A stretch of 64,000 nt of DNA from Echinicola strongylocentroti (GTDB lineage: Bacteria; Bacteroidota; Bacteroidia; Cytophagales; Cyclobacteriaceae), in NCBI RefSeq assembly GCF_003260975.1, contig NZ_CP030041.1:5769501-5833500 (forward strand), given 5' to 3'. Every line of letters begins with the position of its first letter. Within the stretch, counting starts at the first letter, position 1. This document shows, piece after piece, positions 46,301-53,763 of this stretch. The notes under the pieces are model-generated. The model was not told the origin of the DNA. It worked only from the letters and a program-made list of their open reading frames with translations, and made no database searches. The translations under genes and the position numbers were made by a program.

Positions 46301-46767
46301 ACGTGTTTTTCCAAGGCTTGAGTGAATTGTCCTTTATGATCAATCCTGTTAGCACTGGGCCATTCATCAACTCCATCCAGAATGAGGACAATTCGTTGGC
46401 TTCGGGGATATTGAGCGAAAACGGTTTGCTACAGGCGTATGCGGATGACCATTGGTCTGAAGAAAACCGCGATGTATATGCGCTATGGCCACGCCTATCT
46501 ACCAATCAAATCAACAATAACATACAAACGAGTACCTGGTGGATGCGAGATGGTTCTTTTTTAAGATTGAAGCAGCTGGAAATAGGGTATAACCTGCTAA
46601 GTGACGCCACCAATAAACTGGGAATGACCAACCTGCGGGTTTACGCCACCGGTACCAACCTGTTTACTTGGAGCAGGTTTAATCTTTGGGATCCAGAGTT
46701 AAAGGGAAATGGAATGAATTACCCTTTGCAGCGTGTGATCAATCTAGGTGTTCATATTGGATTTTAA
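43324..46767 (+). CDS. SusC-like TonB-dependent transporter
   Basis: 1147 residues. Signal region to about residue 37, then an unconserved linker of some 70 residues where some SusC proteins carry an STN domain (none visible here), a carboxypeptidase-D-regulatory-like domain at 108-181, the plug starting LEEVVVVGFGTQKK near residue 186, and the barrel ending in 'GVHIGF'. Partner of the SusD encoded 9 bases downstream. Together with the two lipoproteins after SusD it forms a four-gene outer-membrane glycan uptake unit. Confidence 0.95.
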   Translation: MKEKLPWAVSPRIKGAMALFWGVQFVISPIFTPAVSADSATALATSPIGQPYSFHLKDKEPKKTDEREKRFIEVINVPERNVFPLYVNERKENYPMVSSLDREIAEEKEVTGKVLVPGDPLGLPGVTVRLKGTDVVTVTNIDGEFSISVPDNNAVLIFSFVGYQTTEVPVGTQTDITVKLEENLEGLEEVVVVGFGTQKKESVVGAMSTINPSELKIPSSNLTTALAGRVSGMVSYQTSGEPGADNAQFFVRGVASFNNQNGPLILIDGVELTADDLARLQPDDIESFSVLKDPTTTAIYGARGANGIILVTTKTGVEGPAVVNLRVENSFSSPTQLVELADPVTHMRLQNEANRTRGDFSTFTEEQIAGTERGGNHNIYPATDWYETLFKDYASTTRVNLNVRGGGPKVRYYVAGSFNKDNGLIKSDQANNFTNGIDLKRYLLRSNVNIDLHKNTEMIVRLHSTIDDYRGPLQGGNDIYNAAVRTSPTRFPAVYDPDPSLEGVPHILFGNGLPPRGQVAAGGDESAVPVWFNPYAELQRGYRDTRRQLSLVQLEFKQKLDSWTPGLSARILGNINTTSYFENRRAYQPYFYRLSTFDPYTEEYNLVRTALASGDESLELQPGLHTNNSVIYMESAVHYNRTFGKNTVGGLVVMIAREYLDGNANTVQLSLPSRNLGISGRYNYDYDNKYFAEFNFGYNGSERFAKNNRFGFFPSFGLGWLVSNENFLRSSSLISRLKFRASYGFVGNDQIGNSRNDRFFYLSEVNLSDGGRSATFGRELNAGIPGVSISRYANPLVTWELAEKANFGMELNLFDDAVQLRVDAFKENRTSILQNRADIPSTLGLQAPLQTNVGEVKAHGLDASLDINHYFNNEFWVIGRSTFTYADNEFVVFEEPDFSEVGAPWRSKTGTNVSVAQGYIAERLFVDDEEAKNSPAQFGTPGVDYGGGDIKYKDLNQDGIITELDQAPIGKPLIPKITYGFGFSAGYKRFDINVFFQGLSELSFMINPVSTGPFINSIQNEDNSLASGILSENGLLQAYADDHWSEENRDVYALWPRLSTNQINNNIQTSTWWMRDGSFLRLKQLEIGYNLLSDATNKLGMTNLRVYATGTNLFTWSRFNLWDPELKGNGMNYPLQRVINLGVHIGF

Positions 46768-46776
46768 AATATAGAA

Positions 46777-48687
46777 ATGATGAAAGCGAGAATATTAAAA
46801 TACTTTGTGGTCCTGACAATGATGTTTCCCATGTCCAGTTGTGGGGATTATCTTGATGTGGTCCCTGATAATATTGCAGTGATCGAAGAGGCCTTTGATA
46901 CCAGGGAAAGTTCCCTCAGGTTTTTGGCTACCCTTTACAATTATCTTCCGCCTTTTGGGCATTACAACAATAATCCGGCATTGGCAGCAGGGGATGAAAT
47001 AGAGGTAAACGATAACGTGGCAAGAAACTGGAGCAGTAGGAGAATAGCCCGTGGCGGCCAGAATATCATCGCGCCCGATCTGGGTTATTGGGGCAATAAC
47101 GGTACGGTTACCAACCTGTTTATAGCTTTGAGGGATTGTAATATCTTTTTGGAAAATGTGGACAGACCATTTGACCTGACAGAGGACGAAAAAATCAGAT
47201 GGATAGCAGAAGCAAAATTCCTAAAGGCCTATTTTCATTTTTACCTGATGAGAATGTATGGCCCGATGCCCATTACCCGCGAAAACATCGATGTAAGTAG
47301 TGGTGTGGATGAAGTGAGGGTAAAAAGAGACCCTGTCGATGATGTGACGGATTATATAGTGGAGCTATTGGACGAAGCGATCCCAGATCTACCCTTAGTG
47401 ATCCAGGATACTGGAAATGAGTTGGGACGTATCACTTCTCCCATTGCTGCATCCATCAAAGCCAGGGTATTGGTGACTGCTGCCAGCCCACTATTTAATG
47501 GAAATACCGATTATAGCAACTTTGTAGACCATGATGGTGTGCAGTTGATAAGCAGTGAATACGATGAGACCAAATGGGTCGAAGCAGCGGCGGCTTGCAG
47601 TGAAGCTATAGAACTCGCCCATGAAGCAGGTCATCAGCTGTACCGGTTTCAGCAGGCTCCTTCGGACTGGTCTGATACCACTGTGCTGAAACTGAGCATT
47701 AGGGGAAGTATGACAGAGAGATGGAATGATGAAGTCATTTGGGGAGGTTCGGACAGCCAGGTTTCAGGAGGATTCCAAAGCTGGGCACAAGCGAAAATAG
47801 CCAATGGGCTTACAGCAGAAACACGTCAAAGTGCTCCGTCTACATGGTCGCCACCAATGCGGATAGCTGAGATGTTTTATACTGAAAACGGGGTGCCTAT
47901 GAACGAAGATTTGGATTACGATTATGCCAATCGGTATGAGGTGGGAACTGCCAATTCAGCCCATAAGCACTACGTGAGAACTGGCTTCGAAACCGCCAAG
48001 CTTCACTTGAACAGGGAGCCGCGATTTTACGCTTCCATAGGATTTGATGGTGGTATTTGGTTTGGTCATGGGGTAAAAAGCGATGATGAAGCCCTGTTCG
48101 TTAGAGGCAAAAAAGGAGAGCAGTCTGGAGACCTAGACGGACGGCTGTACTCTAATAGCGGCTACTATGCGAAGAAGATGGTTTACTACGAAAACGTCCA
48201 ACAAACATCCACCGCCGGGTATTCTGCCAGGTCTTATCCATTCCCTATTGTTCGATTGGCCGACCTGTATCTGATGTATGCAGAAGCACTGAACGAATCA
48301 AGTGGACCTGCCGCTTCCCATGAGTGGGTTGACCTTGTTCGGGAAAGGGCCGGTTTGGAAGGAGTCGTGACATCTTGGGCCAATCACTCCAATAACCCAG
48401 ACAAGCCTACGACCCAAGAGGGAATGCGGGACATTATCCAGCAGGAGAGATTGATTGAGCTTTGTTTTGAAGGTATTCGGTTCTGGGACTTGAGAAGGTG
48501 GAAGAAGGCATCGGAATATTTGAACAGTGACATTAGGGGCTGGAATTCACAAGGAGAGACCACAGATACCTACTATCAAGTGACCTCTCTGGGTACCTAT
48601 AAGTTCCTGAGCAGGGATTATCTGTGGCCGATAGCAGAGGAGGACATGATCGCCAATTCCAATTTAGTCCAAAACCCAGGTTGGTAA
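46777..48687 (+). CDS. SusD/RagB family surface lipoprotein
   Basis: 636 residues, long for the family. Lipoprotein signal with Cys22 (FPMSSC). 'RWIAEAKFLKAYFHFYLMRMYGPMP', 'RLADLYLMYAEALNESSG', 'IQQERLIELCFEGIRFWDLRRWKK', and C-terminal 'YLWPIAEEDMIANSNLVQNPGW' are SusD hallmarks. Extra length lies in the middle third (about residues 290-420). Captures substrate for the SusC at 43324. Confidence 0.95.
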   Translation: MMKARILKYFVVLTMMFPMSSCGDYLDVVPDNIAVIEEAFDTRESSLRFLATLYNYLPPFGHYNNNPALAAGDEIEVNDNVARNWSSRRIARGGQNIIAPDLGYWGNNGTVTNLFIALRDCNIFLENVDRPFDLTEDEKIRWIAEAKFLKAYFHFYLMRMYGPMPITRENIDVSSGVDEVRVKRDPVDDVTDYIVELLDEAIPDLPLVIQDTGNELGRITSPIAASIKARVLVTAASPLFNGNTDYSNFVDHDGVQLISSEYDETKWVEAAAACSEAIELAHEAGHQLYRFQQAPSDWSDTTVLKLSIRGSMTERWNDEVIWGGSDSQVSGGFQSWAQAKIANGLTAETRQSAPSTWSPPMRIAEMFYTENGVPMNEDLDYDYANRYEVGTANSAHKHYVRTGFETAKLHLNREPRFYASIGFDGGIWFGHGVKSDDEALFVRGKKGEQSGDLDGRLYSNSGYYAKKMVYYENVQQTSTAGYSARSYPFPIVRLADLYLMYAEALNESSGPAASHEWVDLVRERAGLEGVVTSWANHSNNPDKPTTQEGMRDIIQQERLIELCFEGIRFWDLRRWKKASEYLNSDIRGWNSQGETTDTYYQVTSLGTYKFLSRDYLWPIAEEDMIANSNLVQNPGW

Positions 48688-48709
48688 GTAAAAACAAAAA
48701 TCGAATATT

Positions 48710-49921
48710 ATGAACATCAATATAAAAATACTAGCGATATTCAGTTTGCTGGCTTGCTTCTCGTGTGAGGAGGAGTATATCGAGCCTTATCCAGAAGATG
48801 GGGTGCCTCCCGGCAAAATAGGGGAGGTGGTCGTGAGCAATTTGCCCGGAGGGGCAAAAATAGAATATGCCACTCCACAAGACGAAGATGCACTTTTGGT
48901 AGAAGCCCATTATACACGTGACGATGGGAAGGAAGTCGTGACCAAGTCATCCATCTATAAGAATTTCATAACAGTAGAAGGCCTGCGGGAGATCAAGGAG
49001 CGTCAGGTAAGCCTGATTGTGGTGGACCGGAGCAATAACAAATCCGAACCGGTGAATGTTAGCATAAATCCTGAAAAAGCACCCATCGATCAATTTTATG
49101 AGACCATGGAATTGGTAGAGGACTTTGGAGGTGTGAGGCTACGGTTTGATAACTCCAATAACTTGTCAGCTGAGATTTTGCTGTACAGTGAAGATGATAG
49201 CGGAAACTTGGTATATACCCAGTCCACTTTTGTCAATAATGACCAGCAAAATTCGATCGCTTTTCGGGGCTTTGATGTGAGGTTACAGAAATTTGCCGTG
49301 AAGGTCATCGACCGATGGAACAATATCACGGATACCTATGAAGAGGAAATCACCCCCTTAAAGGAATCCTTTATTCCAATAGAGAACTTCAGGGATATAT
49401 TTCTTACAGGTGATCAGGAAGATGCCTTCGGTTGGGTGAAGACCAATATGTGGAACAATACCCTAGGTGGCAATGGCTTTCACACCGCTCAGGATGAGCC
49501 AGGTCATGTGGTGGCTCCATATACCGAATCTTACCATATGTTTACCATGGACTTAGGTACCACTGTTAAGTTAAGTAGGTTTAAGTTTTGGCAACGGCAA
49601 GGTGGCTGGATATTCAGGCACGGTAATCCCCGTTTATTTGATCTGTGGGGAATTGATGAACTTCCTGAAGATAGTAATGGAAGCCTAGAAGGTTGGGTGA
49701 AGCTAGTAGATAACGGCGAAGACTTCAAGCCATCCGGTGGACCTGAAGGAAGTAATAGTGCCGAGGATCAAGCAGCTGCCGCAGCAGGCGAGGAGTTTGA
49801 CTGTAATGTGGAAGCGCCACCGGTGCGGTACATAAGGTTTGTAAACAAGGAATCGTGGTCCGGTGGTAAGTTTATGCACATAATGGAAATTAATTTTTGG
49901 GGACAAGAAGTAGAACAATGA
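48710..49921 (+). CDS. Surface lipoprotein with DUF4959/DUF5000-type domains (SusE/F-like position)
   Basis: 403 residues; lipoprotein signal with Cys at 16 or 19 (LLACFSC). An N-terminal Ig-like part ('GVPPGKIGEVVVSNLPGGAKI') is followed by a second beta-sandwich ('DFGGVRLRFDN', 'YTQSTFVNNDQQNSIAFRGF') and a C-terminal discoidin-like domain ('MFTMDLGTTVKLSRFKFWQRQGGW', 'VRYIRFVNKESW...HIMEINFWG'). This architecture matches DUF4959-DUF5126-DUF5000 glycan-binding lipoproteins found after SusD. Likely binds the polysaccharide at the cell surface. Overlaps the next gene by four bases. Confidence 0.85.
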   Translation: MNINIKILAIFSLLACFSCEEEYIEPYPEDGVPPGKIGEVVVSNLPGGAKIEYATPQDEDALLVEAHYTRDDGKEVVTKSSIYKNFITVEGLREIKERQVSLIVVDRSNNKSEPVNVSINPEKAPIDQFYETMELVEDFGGVRLRFDNSNNLSAEILLYSEDDSGNLVYTQSTFVNNDQQNSIAFRGFDVRLQKFAVKVIDRWNNITDTYEEEITPLKESFIPIENFRDIFLTGDQEDAFGWVKTNMWNNTLGGNGFHTAQDEPGHVVAPYTESYHMFTMDLGTTVKLSRFKFWQRQGGWIFRHGNPRLFDLWGIDELPEDSNGSLEGWVKLVDNGEDFKPSGGPEGSNSAEDQAAAAAGEEFDCNVEAPPVRYIRFVNKESWSGGKFMHIMEINFWGQEVEQ

Positions 49922-50637
49922 AGACGTCAAAAAGAATGATTTCGAATATAACGAAAGTACTGTTGGTCATGATAATGGGTGCAGGCTTGGTGGCCTGTGA
50001 GACCACTATGGAGACCTATGACGAGTTTTTGGTAGATGGTGAGACCGTCTATGTAGGAAAAGCCGATTCGGTAATGGTAGAAGAAGGCTTTGAAAAGCTG
50101 AAGTTTAACATAGCCATAAATGCTGATCCCAAAATCACGAAGGGGTTGATCAATACCATTGACGAAACCATCCATCATGAGTTTGAGGTGAACCGCAAGC
50201 ATGCAGGGGCTGATACCATCACCGTGGACATGGAGCTTCCTGAAGGAGAGTATACTTTTGGTGTTTTCTTTTTTGATGATTATGGAAATAGCTCTATCAG
50301 GGAAGAAGTCACGGCTAGGGTCTATGGAGAAGCTTATATAGATCGACTGATGAACAGGGCTATAAGTAATATGGAGATGAATGACCAAAACGAATTGACT
50401 ATCAATTGGTCATCTCCCATCGGTACAAGTACTTATACCCAGCTGACTTATGAAGACCCAATGGGAGAGGTTCATAGCATCGAAGTACCAAATGAAGATT
50501 CTGAGACCATTATAGAAGCTGTAAAGGAAGGTAGTGAGCTGACGATCATTACAGCATATCGACCTACTTCTACCTCTTTTGAGGATTTTATGGCTAATCC
50601 ATCAGTTGTGATGGTACCGGATATTTCCCTTCCCTAA
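49918..50637 (+). CDS. DUF4998-type surface lipoprotein
   Basis: 239 residues from ATG 49918, which overlaps the previous stop (ATGA); the longer frame from 49897 is not needed. Lipoprotein signal with Cys27 (GAGLVAC). The body is beta-rich ('VYVGKADSVMVEEGFEKLKFNIAI', 'PEGEYTFGVFFFDDYGNSS', 'SIREEVTARVYG') and matches DUF4998 proteins that accompany SusC/D/DUF5000 units. Probably an accessory glycan-binding or spacer protein. Last gene of the four-gene outer-membrane unit. Confidence 0.8.
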   Translation: MKTSKRMISNITKVLLVMIMGAGLVACETTMETYDEFLVDGETVYVGKADSVMVEEGFEKLKFNIAINADPKITKGLINTIDETIHHEFEVNRKHAGADTITVDMELPEGEYTFGVFFFDDYGNSSIREEVTARVYGEAYIDRLMNRAISNMEMNDQNELTINWSSPIGTSTYTQLTYEDPMGEVHSIEVPNEDSETIIEAVKEGSELTIITAYRPTSTSFEDFMANPSVVMVPDISLP

Positions 50638-50651
50638 TGGGCTTGTTTTAT

Positions 50652-50678
50652 GCCAGGCCGCCTGAGTGGTGGCCTGGC
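50652..50678 (+). terminator. GC-rich hairpin after the DUF4998 gene
   Basis: GCCAGGCC / GGCCTGGC, 8-bp stem with 11-base loop, 15 bases after the stop. No T-run follows, so it may be a processing or repeat-derived hairpin rather than a full terminator. Confidence 0.55.
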
Positions 50679-50910
50679 CCTAGGGATAACGGTAAGAGCG
50701 GGAAGTGCAAGAAAAATTAGTTAGTTTGGCGGTGTAACCGTCTGCCAAGGTGGACGGTTACCCTGTCTAACTGCCTGATAGAACCAGAAACTAAGGCTTA
50801 ATGGTCGATTTAGAAGACATTAGGTCAGGACTTCTGTGGACATGCCTATTAGCCAGCGGCGGGTCGCTTAGATAGACGAATGCCTATTCCGTGATTACCT
50901 AAACGGTATT
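50679..50910. repeat. Repeat family I, degenerate copy F
   Basis: Internal blocks 'GAAGTGCAAGAAAAATTAGT', 'TAGTTTGGCGGTG', 'AGAACCAGAAACTAAGGCTTA' and the right end 'TAGATAGACGAATGCCTATT' line up with copies A, C and D; the CCCGG termini are lost. Lies in the 370-base gap before the LacI gene. Confidence 0.7.
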
Positions 50911-50945
50911 GACTTTGGGTTTGAATTTCCTGATTATTTTGCATT

Positions 50946-50958
50946 TTAAATCGTTTAA
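50946..50958. promoter_or_regulatory. LacI operator candidate (autoregulatory)
   Basis: TTAAATCGTTTAA, near-palindromic with central CG, 47 bases before the LacI start codon. Confidence 0.6.
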
Positions 50959-51005
50959 CTGTCAAGGCTACCATTAAAGTAAATTATAATTATATTTACG
51001 TCATT

Positions 51006-52028
51006 ATGGCAAAGAAGAAAATTTCCATTACCGATATAGCGAAGGACCTCAATGTTTCGATTACGACTGTTTCTTTTATACTGAACAAGAAAGCCAAGGG
51101 GAAGATTAGTGAAGAAGTAATCAAAAAAGTGGAGGATTATGTAAAAAAAGTAGGTTATAAGCCCAATCAGCTTGCCCAAGGACTCAGGACGGGAAAATCC
51201 AACATCATTGTTTTTATGGTCGAGGATATTTCAGATGCATTTTTTTCCAGTATAGCGCGGTTAATGGAAGAAAAATCTTACCAAAATGGGTATAAACTGA
51301 TCTTCTGCAGTACAGAAAACGATCCGGACAAAACACGTGACCTTATCCAAATGTTTAAAGATAGACAAGTGGATGGCTATATTATTACCCCTCCTGATGG
51401 CTTCGAAAAGGACATCAAGAGCCTAGCTGATGATGGCCACCCTTTAGTTCTGTTTGATAGGTATTTTGCGGACTTGGACGTAAGTCATGTGGTCATCAAT
51501 AACCAGGAAAGCACTTTTCTTTCGCTTAAGCACATGATAGAAGGAGGGTTTCGTAATATTGGTTTCGTTACGCTGGAGTCTGGGCAGTCCCAGATGGTAG
51601 ACCGACTGGAAGGGTATGACAGGGCCGTTTCCTTGTATGGTTTATCTAACTACACACTGAGGATCAATTTTAAGGATTTCAAAACACTCAAAGCCTATAA
51701 CATCATAGAAGACTTCCTGGATGAAAATCCTAATTTGGATGGCTTGTTTTTTGCCACCAACTATTTGGCCAAAAGTGGATTGAGAGTGCTTAAAAATAGA
51801 AATATTACTATCCCTGATCAGGTAGGGGTAATGAGTTTTGATGATAATGAAGTCTTTGAGCTGTATACGCCGCAGATTTCTTGTCTCTCCCAACCCATCG
51901 AATCCATTGCCGAAAAATTAATGGAGATTATGCTTAAGCAACTGAAAAACACCAATTCTAATGGACATATTATCCATTCCGAATTGCCAGGGAATTTGGT
52001 GATCCGTCAATCCAGCTTCAAAAATTAA
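51006..52028 (+). CDS. LacI/GalR family transcriptional regulator
   Basis: 340 residues. N-terminal helix-turn-helix at about residues 6-26 (ISITDIAKDLNVSITTVSFIL), then 'GYKPNQLAQGLRTGKSNIIVFMVED' and the ligand-binding core ('DRQVDGYIITPPDGF', 'GGFRNIGFVTLES', 'LDGLFFATNYLAKSGLRVL', 'QVGVMSFDDNEVFELYTPQISCLSQPIE'). It sits at the centre of the utilisation genes; a candidate operator lies just upstream and similar sites precede 39434 and the two susC genes at 30157 and 43324. Probable local regulator of this locus; the inducing sugar is unknown. Confidence 0.95.
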   Translation: MAKKKISITDIAKDLNVSITTVSFILNKKAKGKISEEVIKKVEDYVKKVGYKPNQLAQGLRTGKSNIIVFMVEDISDAFFSSIARLMEEKSYQNGYKLIFCSTENDPDKTRDLIQMFKDRQVDGYIITPPDGFEKDIKSLADDGHPLVLFDRYFADLDVSHVVINNQESTFLSLKHMIEGGFRNIGFVTLESGQSQMVDRLEGYDRAVSLYGLSNYTLRINFKDFKTLKAYNIIEDFLDENPNLDGLFFATNYLAKSGLRVLKNRNITIPDQVGVMSFDDNEVFELYTPQISCLSQPIESIAEKLMEIMLKQLKNTNSNGHIIHSELPGNLVIRQSSFKN

Positions 52029-52300
52029 CAGGGATACGTTTAGCGGGTCCAAGGCTCTTCCTATTAATCCTATTTTGTTAAACATTCTTAAAGTAAAACA
52101 TTTTAATGGTTAATTTGAACTAGTTTTATTCCAAAGCAGTGTAGTTTATATAAATGCTTTTGCAACAAGAGTAGGCTGTGTGGGGAAGGAGCAGGACAGT
52201 GCTTCTGTATTGATACTGGGACCATGTTTCTTAGTTCCATTGGGTTGTGCATGGAAGATACATAAGTAGAAATTAAGGTTTTGATAGTAATGTGATCTTA

Positions 52301-52341
52301 TAAAAGGTTTTATTTTTATTACTTAAAAGTAAAACCTTTTA
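52301..52341. promoter_or_regulatory. Facing pair of TAAAAGGTTTTA / TAAAACCTTTTA operators
   Basis: TAAAAGGTTTTA (52301-52312) and its exact reverse complement TAAAACCTTTTA (52330-52341), separated by 17 bases. The same pair with a 1-base gap forms the palindrome at 30093. Confidence 0.65.
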
Positions 52342-52588
52342 ATAAAAGATTATATATTTGAGAAATGAAGTAAAGAACAATGCATTTGATTTGTGTTATT
52401 ATTGGTCCTGAAAATGACGTGATAACTTATTTTAGTGCAGTAAAAATAAGTGATATATGATAATTGCAGTTTATATTTCTGAAAAGTATTTGGGTAATCA
52501 TTGTATATTTTGATTAATGATTTGGGTTTTTATCTACCATTCAGGATTTGTGAGAGTTCGGAAGTCTTGAATAATTAATAATCTTTTT

Positions 52589-52600
52589 TAAAAGGTTTTA
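52589..52600. promoter_or_regulatory. TAAAAGGTTTTA operator copy
   Basis: Identical 12-mer to 52301 and 30108; 124 bases before the ROK start. Confidence 0.55.
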
Positions 52601-52723
52601 TTAGGTTAACAACGAAAGCAGAGGTCCGCCTCTGTTTTCGTTAATGTTAAGGCCAATATGCACCCAACTTCATAAAATAAACCTAGAATAATAAAATTTG
52701 GTGATTTTAATAGAATTAGATAA

Positions 52724-53677
52724 ATGAAAGAATGTTTTAATGAGGATAATCTTTGGGGGATAGATTTTGGAGGGACAAAGATAGAAGGGGTCATACTGCA
52801 TTCGGCAAAGAAACCTGAAGTCATCTTTAGATTTCGCGTGAAGACTGAATCCCATTTAGGGTACGAGCATATTTTGGATCAATTTTCCAAACTCTTCAAT
52901 ACGATGAAAGAGAAGGCAGGATATGAGCCAATGGTGATAGGAGTAGGTAGCCCGGGGACATATATTCCCCAAAAGAATGAAATGAAGAATTGTAATGCTA
53001 CGGTGGTAAACGGTAAGCCATTTAAGGATGACCTGGAGCGAAAGCTAGGAATAGAGGTCATTTTGGCCAACGATGCCAATTGCTTTGCCCTAGCCGAAAC
53101 CAAAATAGGGATCGTTCAGGAGCTTTACCCAGCAGCCGATGTGGTGTTTGGAGTGATACTGGGCACTGGTGTAGGTGGCGGCGTAGTGGTCAGAGGAGAG
53201 ATCATCAATGGCAAGCACGGCATAGGAGGAGAATGGGGGCATAACTTCCTCGAAGAGGGTGGTGACAGCTGTTATTGTGGCAAATCAGGATGCAATGAAC
53301 AGGTGTTTTCCGGCCCTGCTTTGGAGCGATTTTACCATAGAATATCAGGAAAAAAGAAAACCATGCAAGAAATCTCCCTTCTTGCTGAATCAGGCATAGA
53401 CCCACATGCCCAACAAACGATGGATCGATTGATCCACAGTTTTGGGAAAGCCCTTAGTGTAGTGGTCAATGTCATCGATCCAGACGTGATTGTCTTGGGA
53501 GGCGGAGTAAGCAATATCAAACAGATTTATTCCGATAGTTTGAAAACACTGAATCAGATGGTCTTCAATAGAAGTTTCGATGCTCCATTGGTGAAAGCCA
53601 AATTAGGTGACAGTGCAGGGGTATTTGGTGCAGCCCTGCTCGTGGGGAAAGAAAAATCAGTGTATGAAGAAAATTAG
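52724..53677 (+). CDS. ROK family sugar kinase
   Basis: 317 residues. Phosphate-binding GIDFGGTKIEG at 12-22, catalytic Asp117 in ANDAN, 'GVILGTGVGGGVVV', and the ROK zinc signature: His173 with Cys183, Cys185 and Cys190 (CYCGKSGC). Phosphorylates a free hexose such as glucose, fructose or an amino sugar with ATP in the cytosol. The exact sugar cannot be told from the motifs. First gene of an operon with GH97 and a lyase, so it may act on the sugar freed by GH97. Confidence 0.93.
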   Translation: MKECFNEDNLWGIDFGGTKIEGVILHSAKKPEVIFRFRVKTESHLGYEHILDQFSKLFNTMKEKAGYEPMVIGVGSPGTYIPQKNEMKNCNATVVNGKPFKDDLERKLGIEVILANDANCFALAETKIGIVQELYPAADVVFGVILGTGVGGGVVVRGEIINGKHGIGGEWGHNFLEEGGDSCYCGKSGCNEQVFSGPALERFYHRISGKKKTMQEISLLAESGIDPHAQQTMDRLIHSFGKALSVVVNVIDPDVIVLGGGVSNIKQIYSDSLKTLNQMVFNRSFDAPLVKAKLGDSAGVFGAALLVGKEKSVYEEN

Positions 53678-53763
53678 GAAGTGATCCCATTCCGGTACTT
53701 AAGGGAGATACTCTTTGGCACCTAGGAAAAACCCATTTACCCAATAACCCAAATTACTAACCC

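Larger units (their letters stand above)
52029..52723. promoter_or_regulatory. Regulatory region upstream of the ROK-GH97-lyase operon
   Basis: Nearly 700 bases, AT-rich, no gene. It carries four TAAAANNTTTTA sites: TAAAACATTTTA at 52094-52105, the facing pair at 52301-52312 and 52330-52341, and TAAAAGGTTTTA at 52589-52600. The hairpin CAGAGG / CCTCTG at about 52619-52636 (AACGAAAGCAGAGG...CCTCTGTTTTCGTT) is a further strong inverted repeat, 14-bp arms, without a U-run, between the last site and the ROK gene. Confidence 0.7.
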
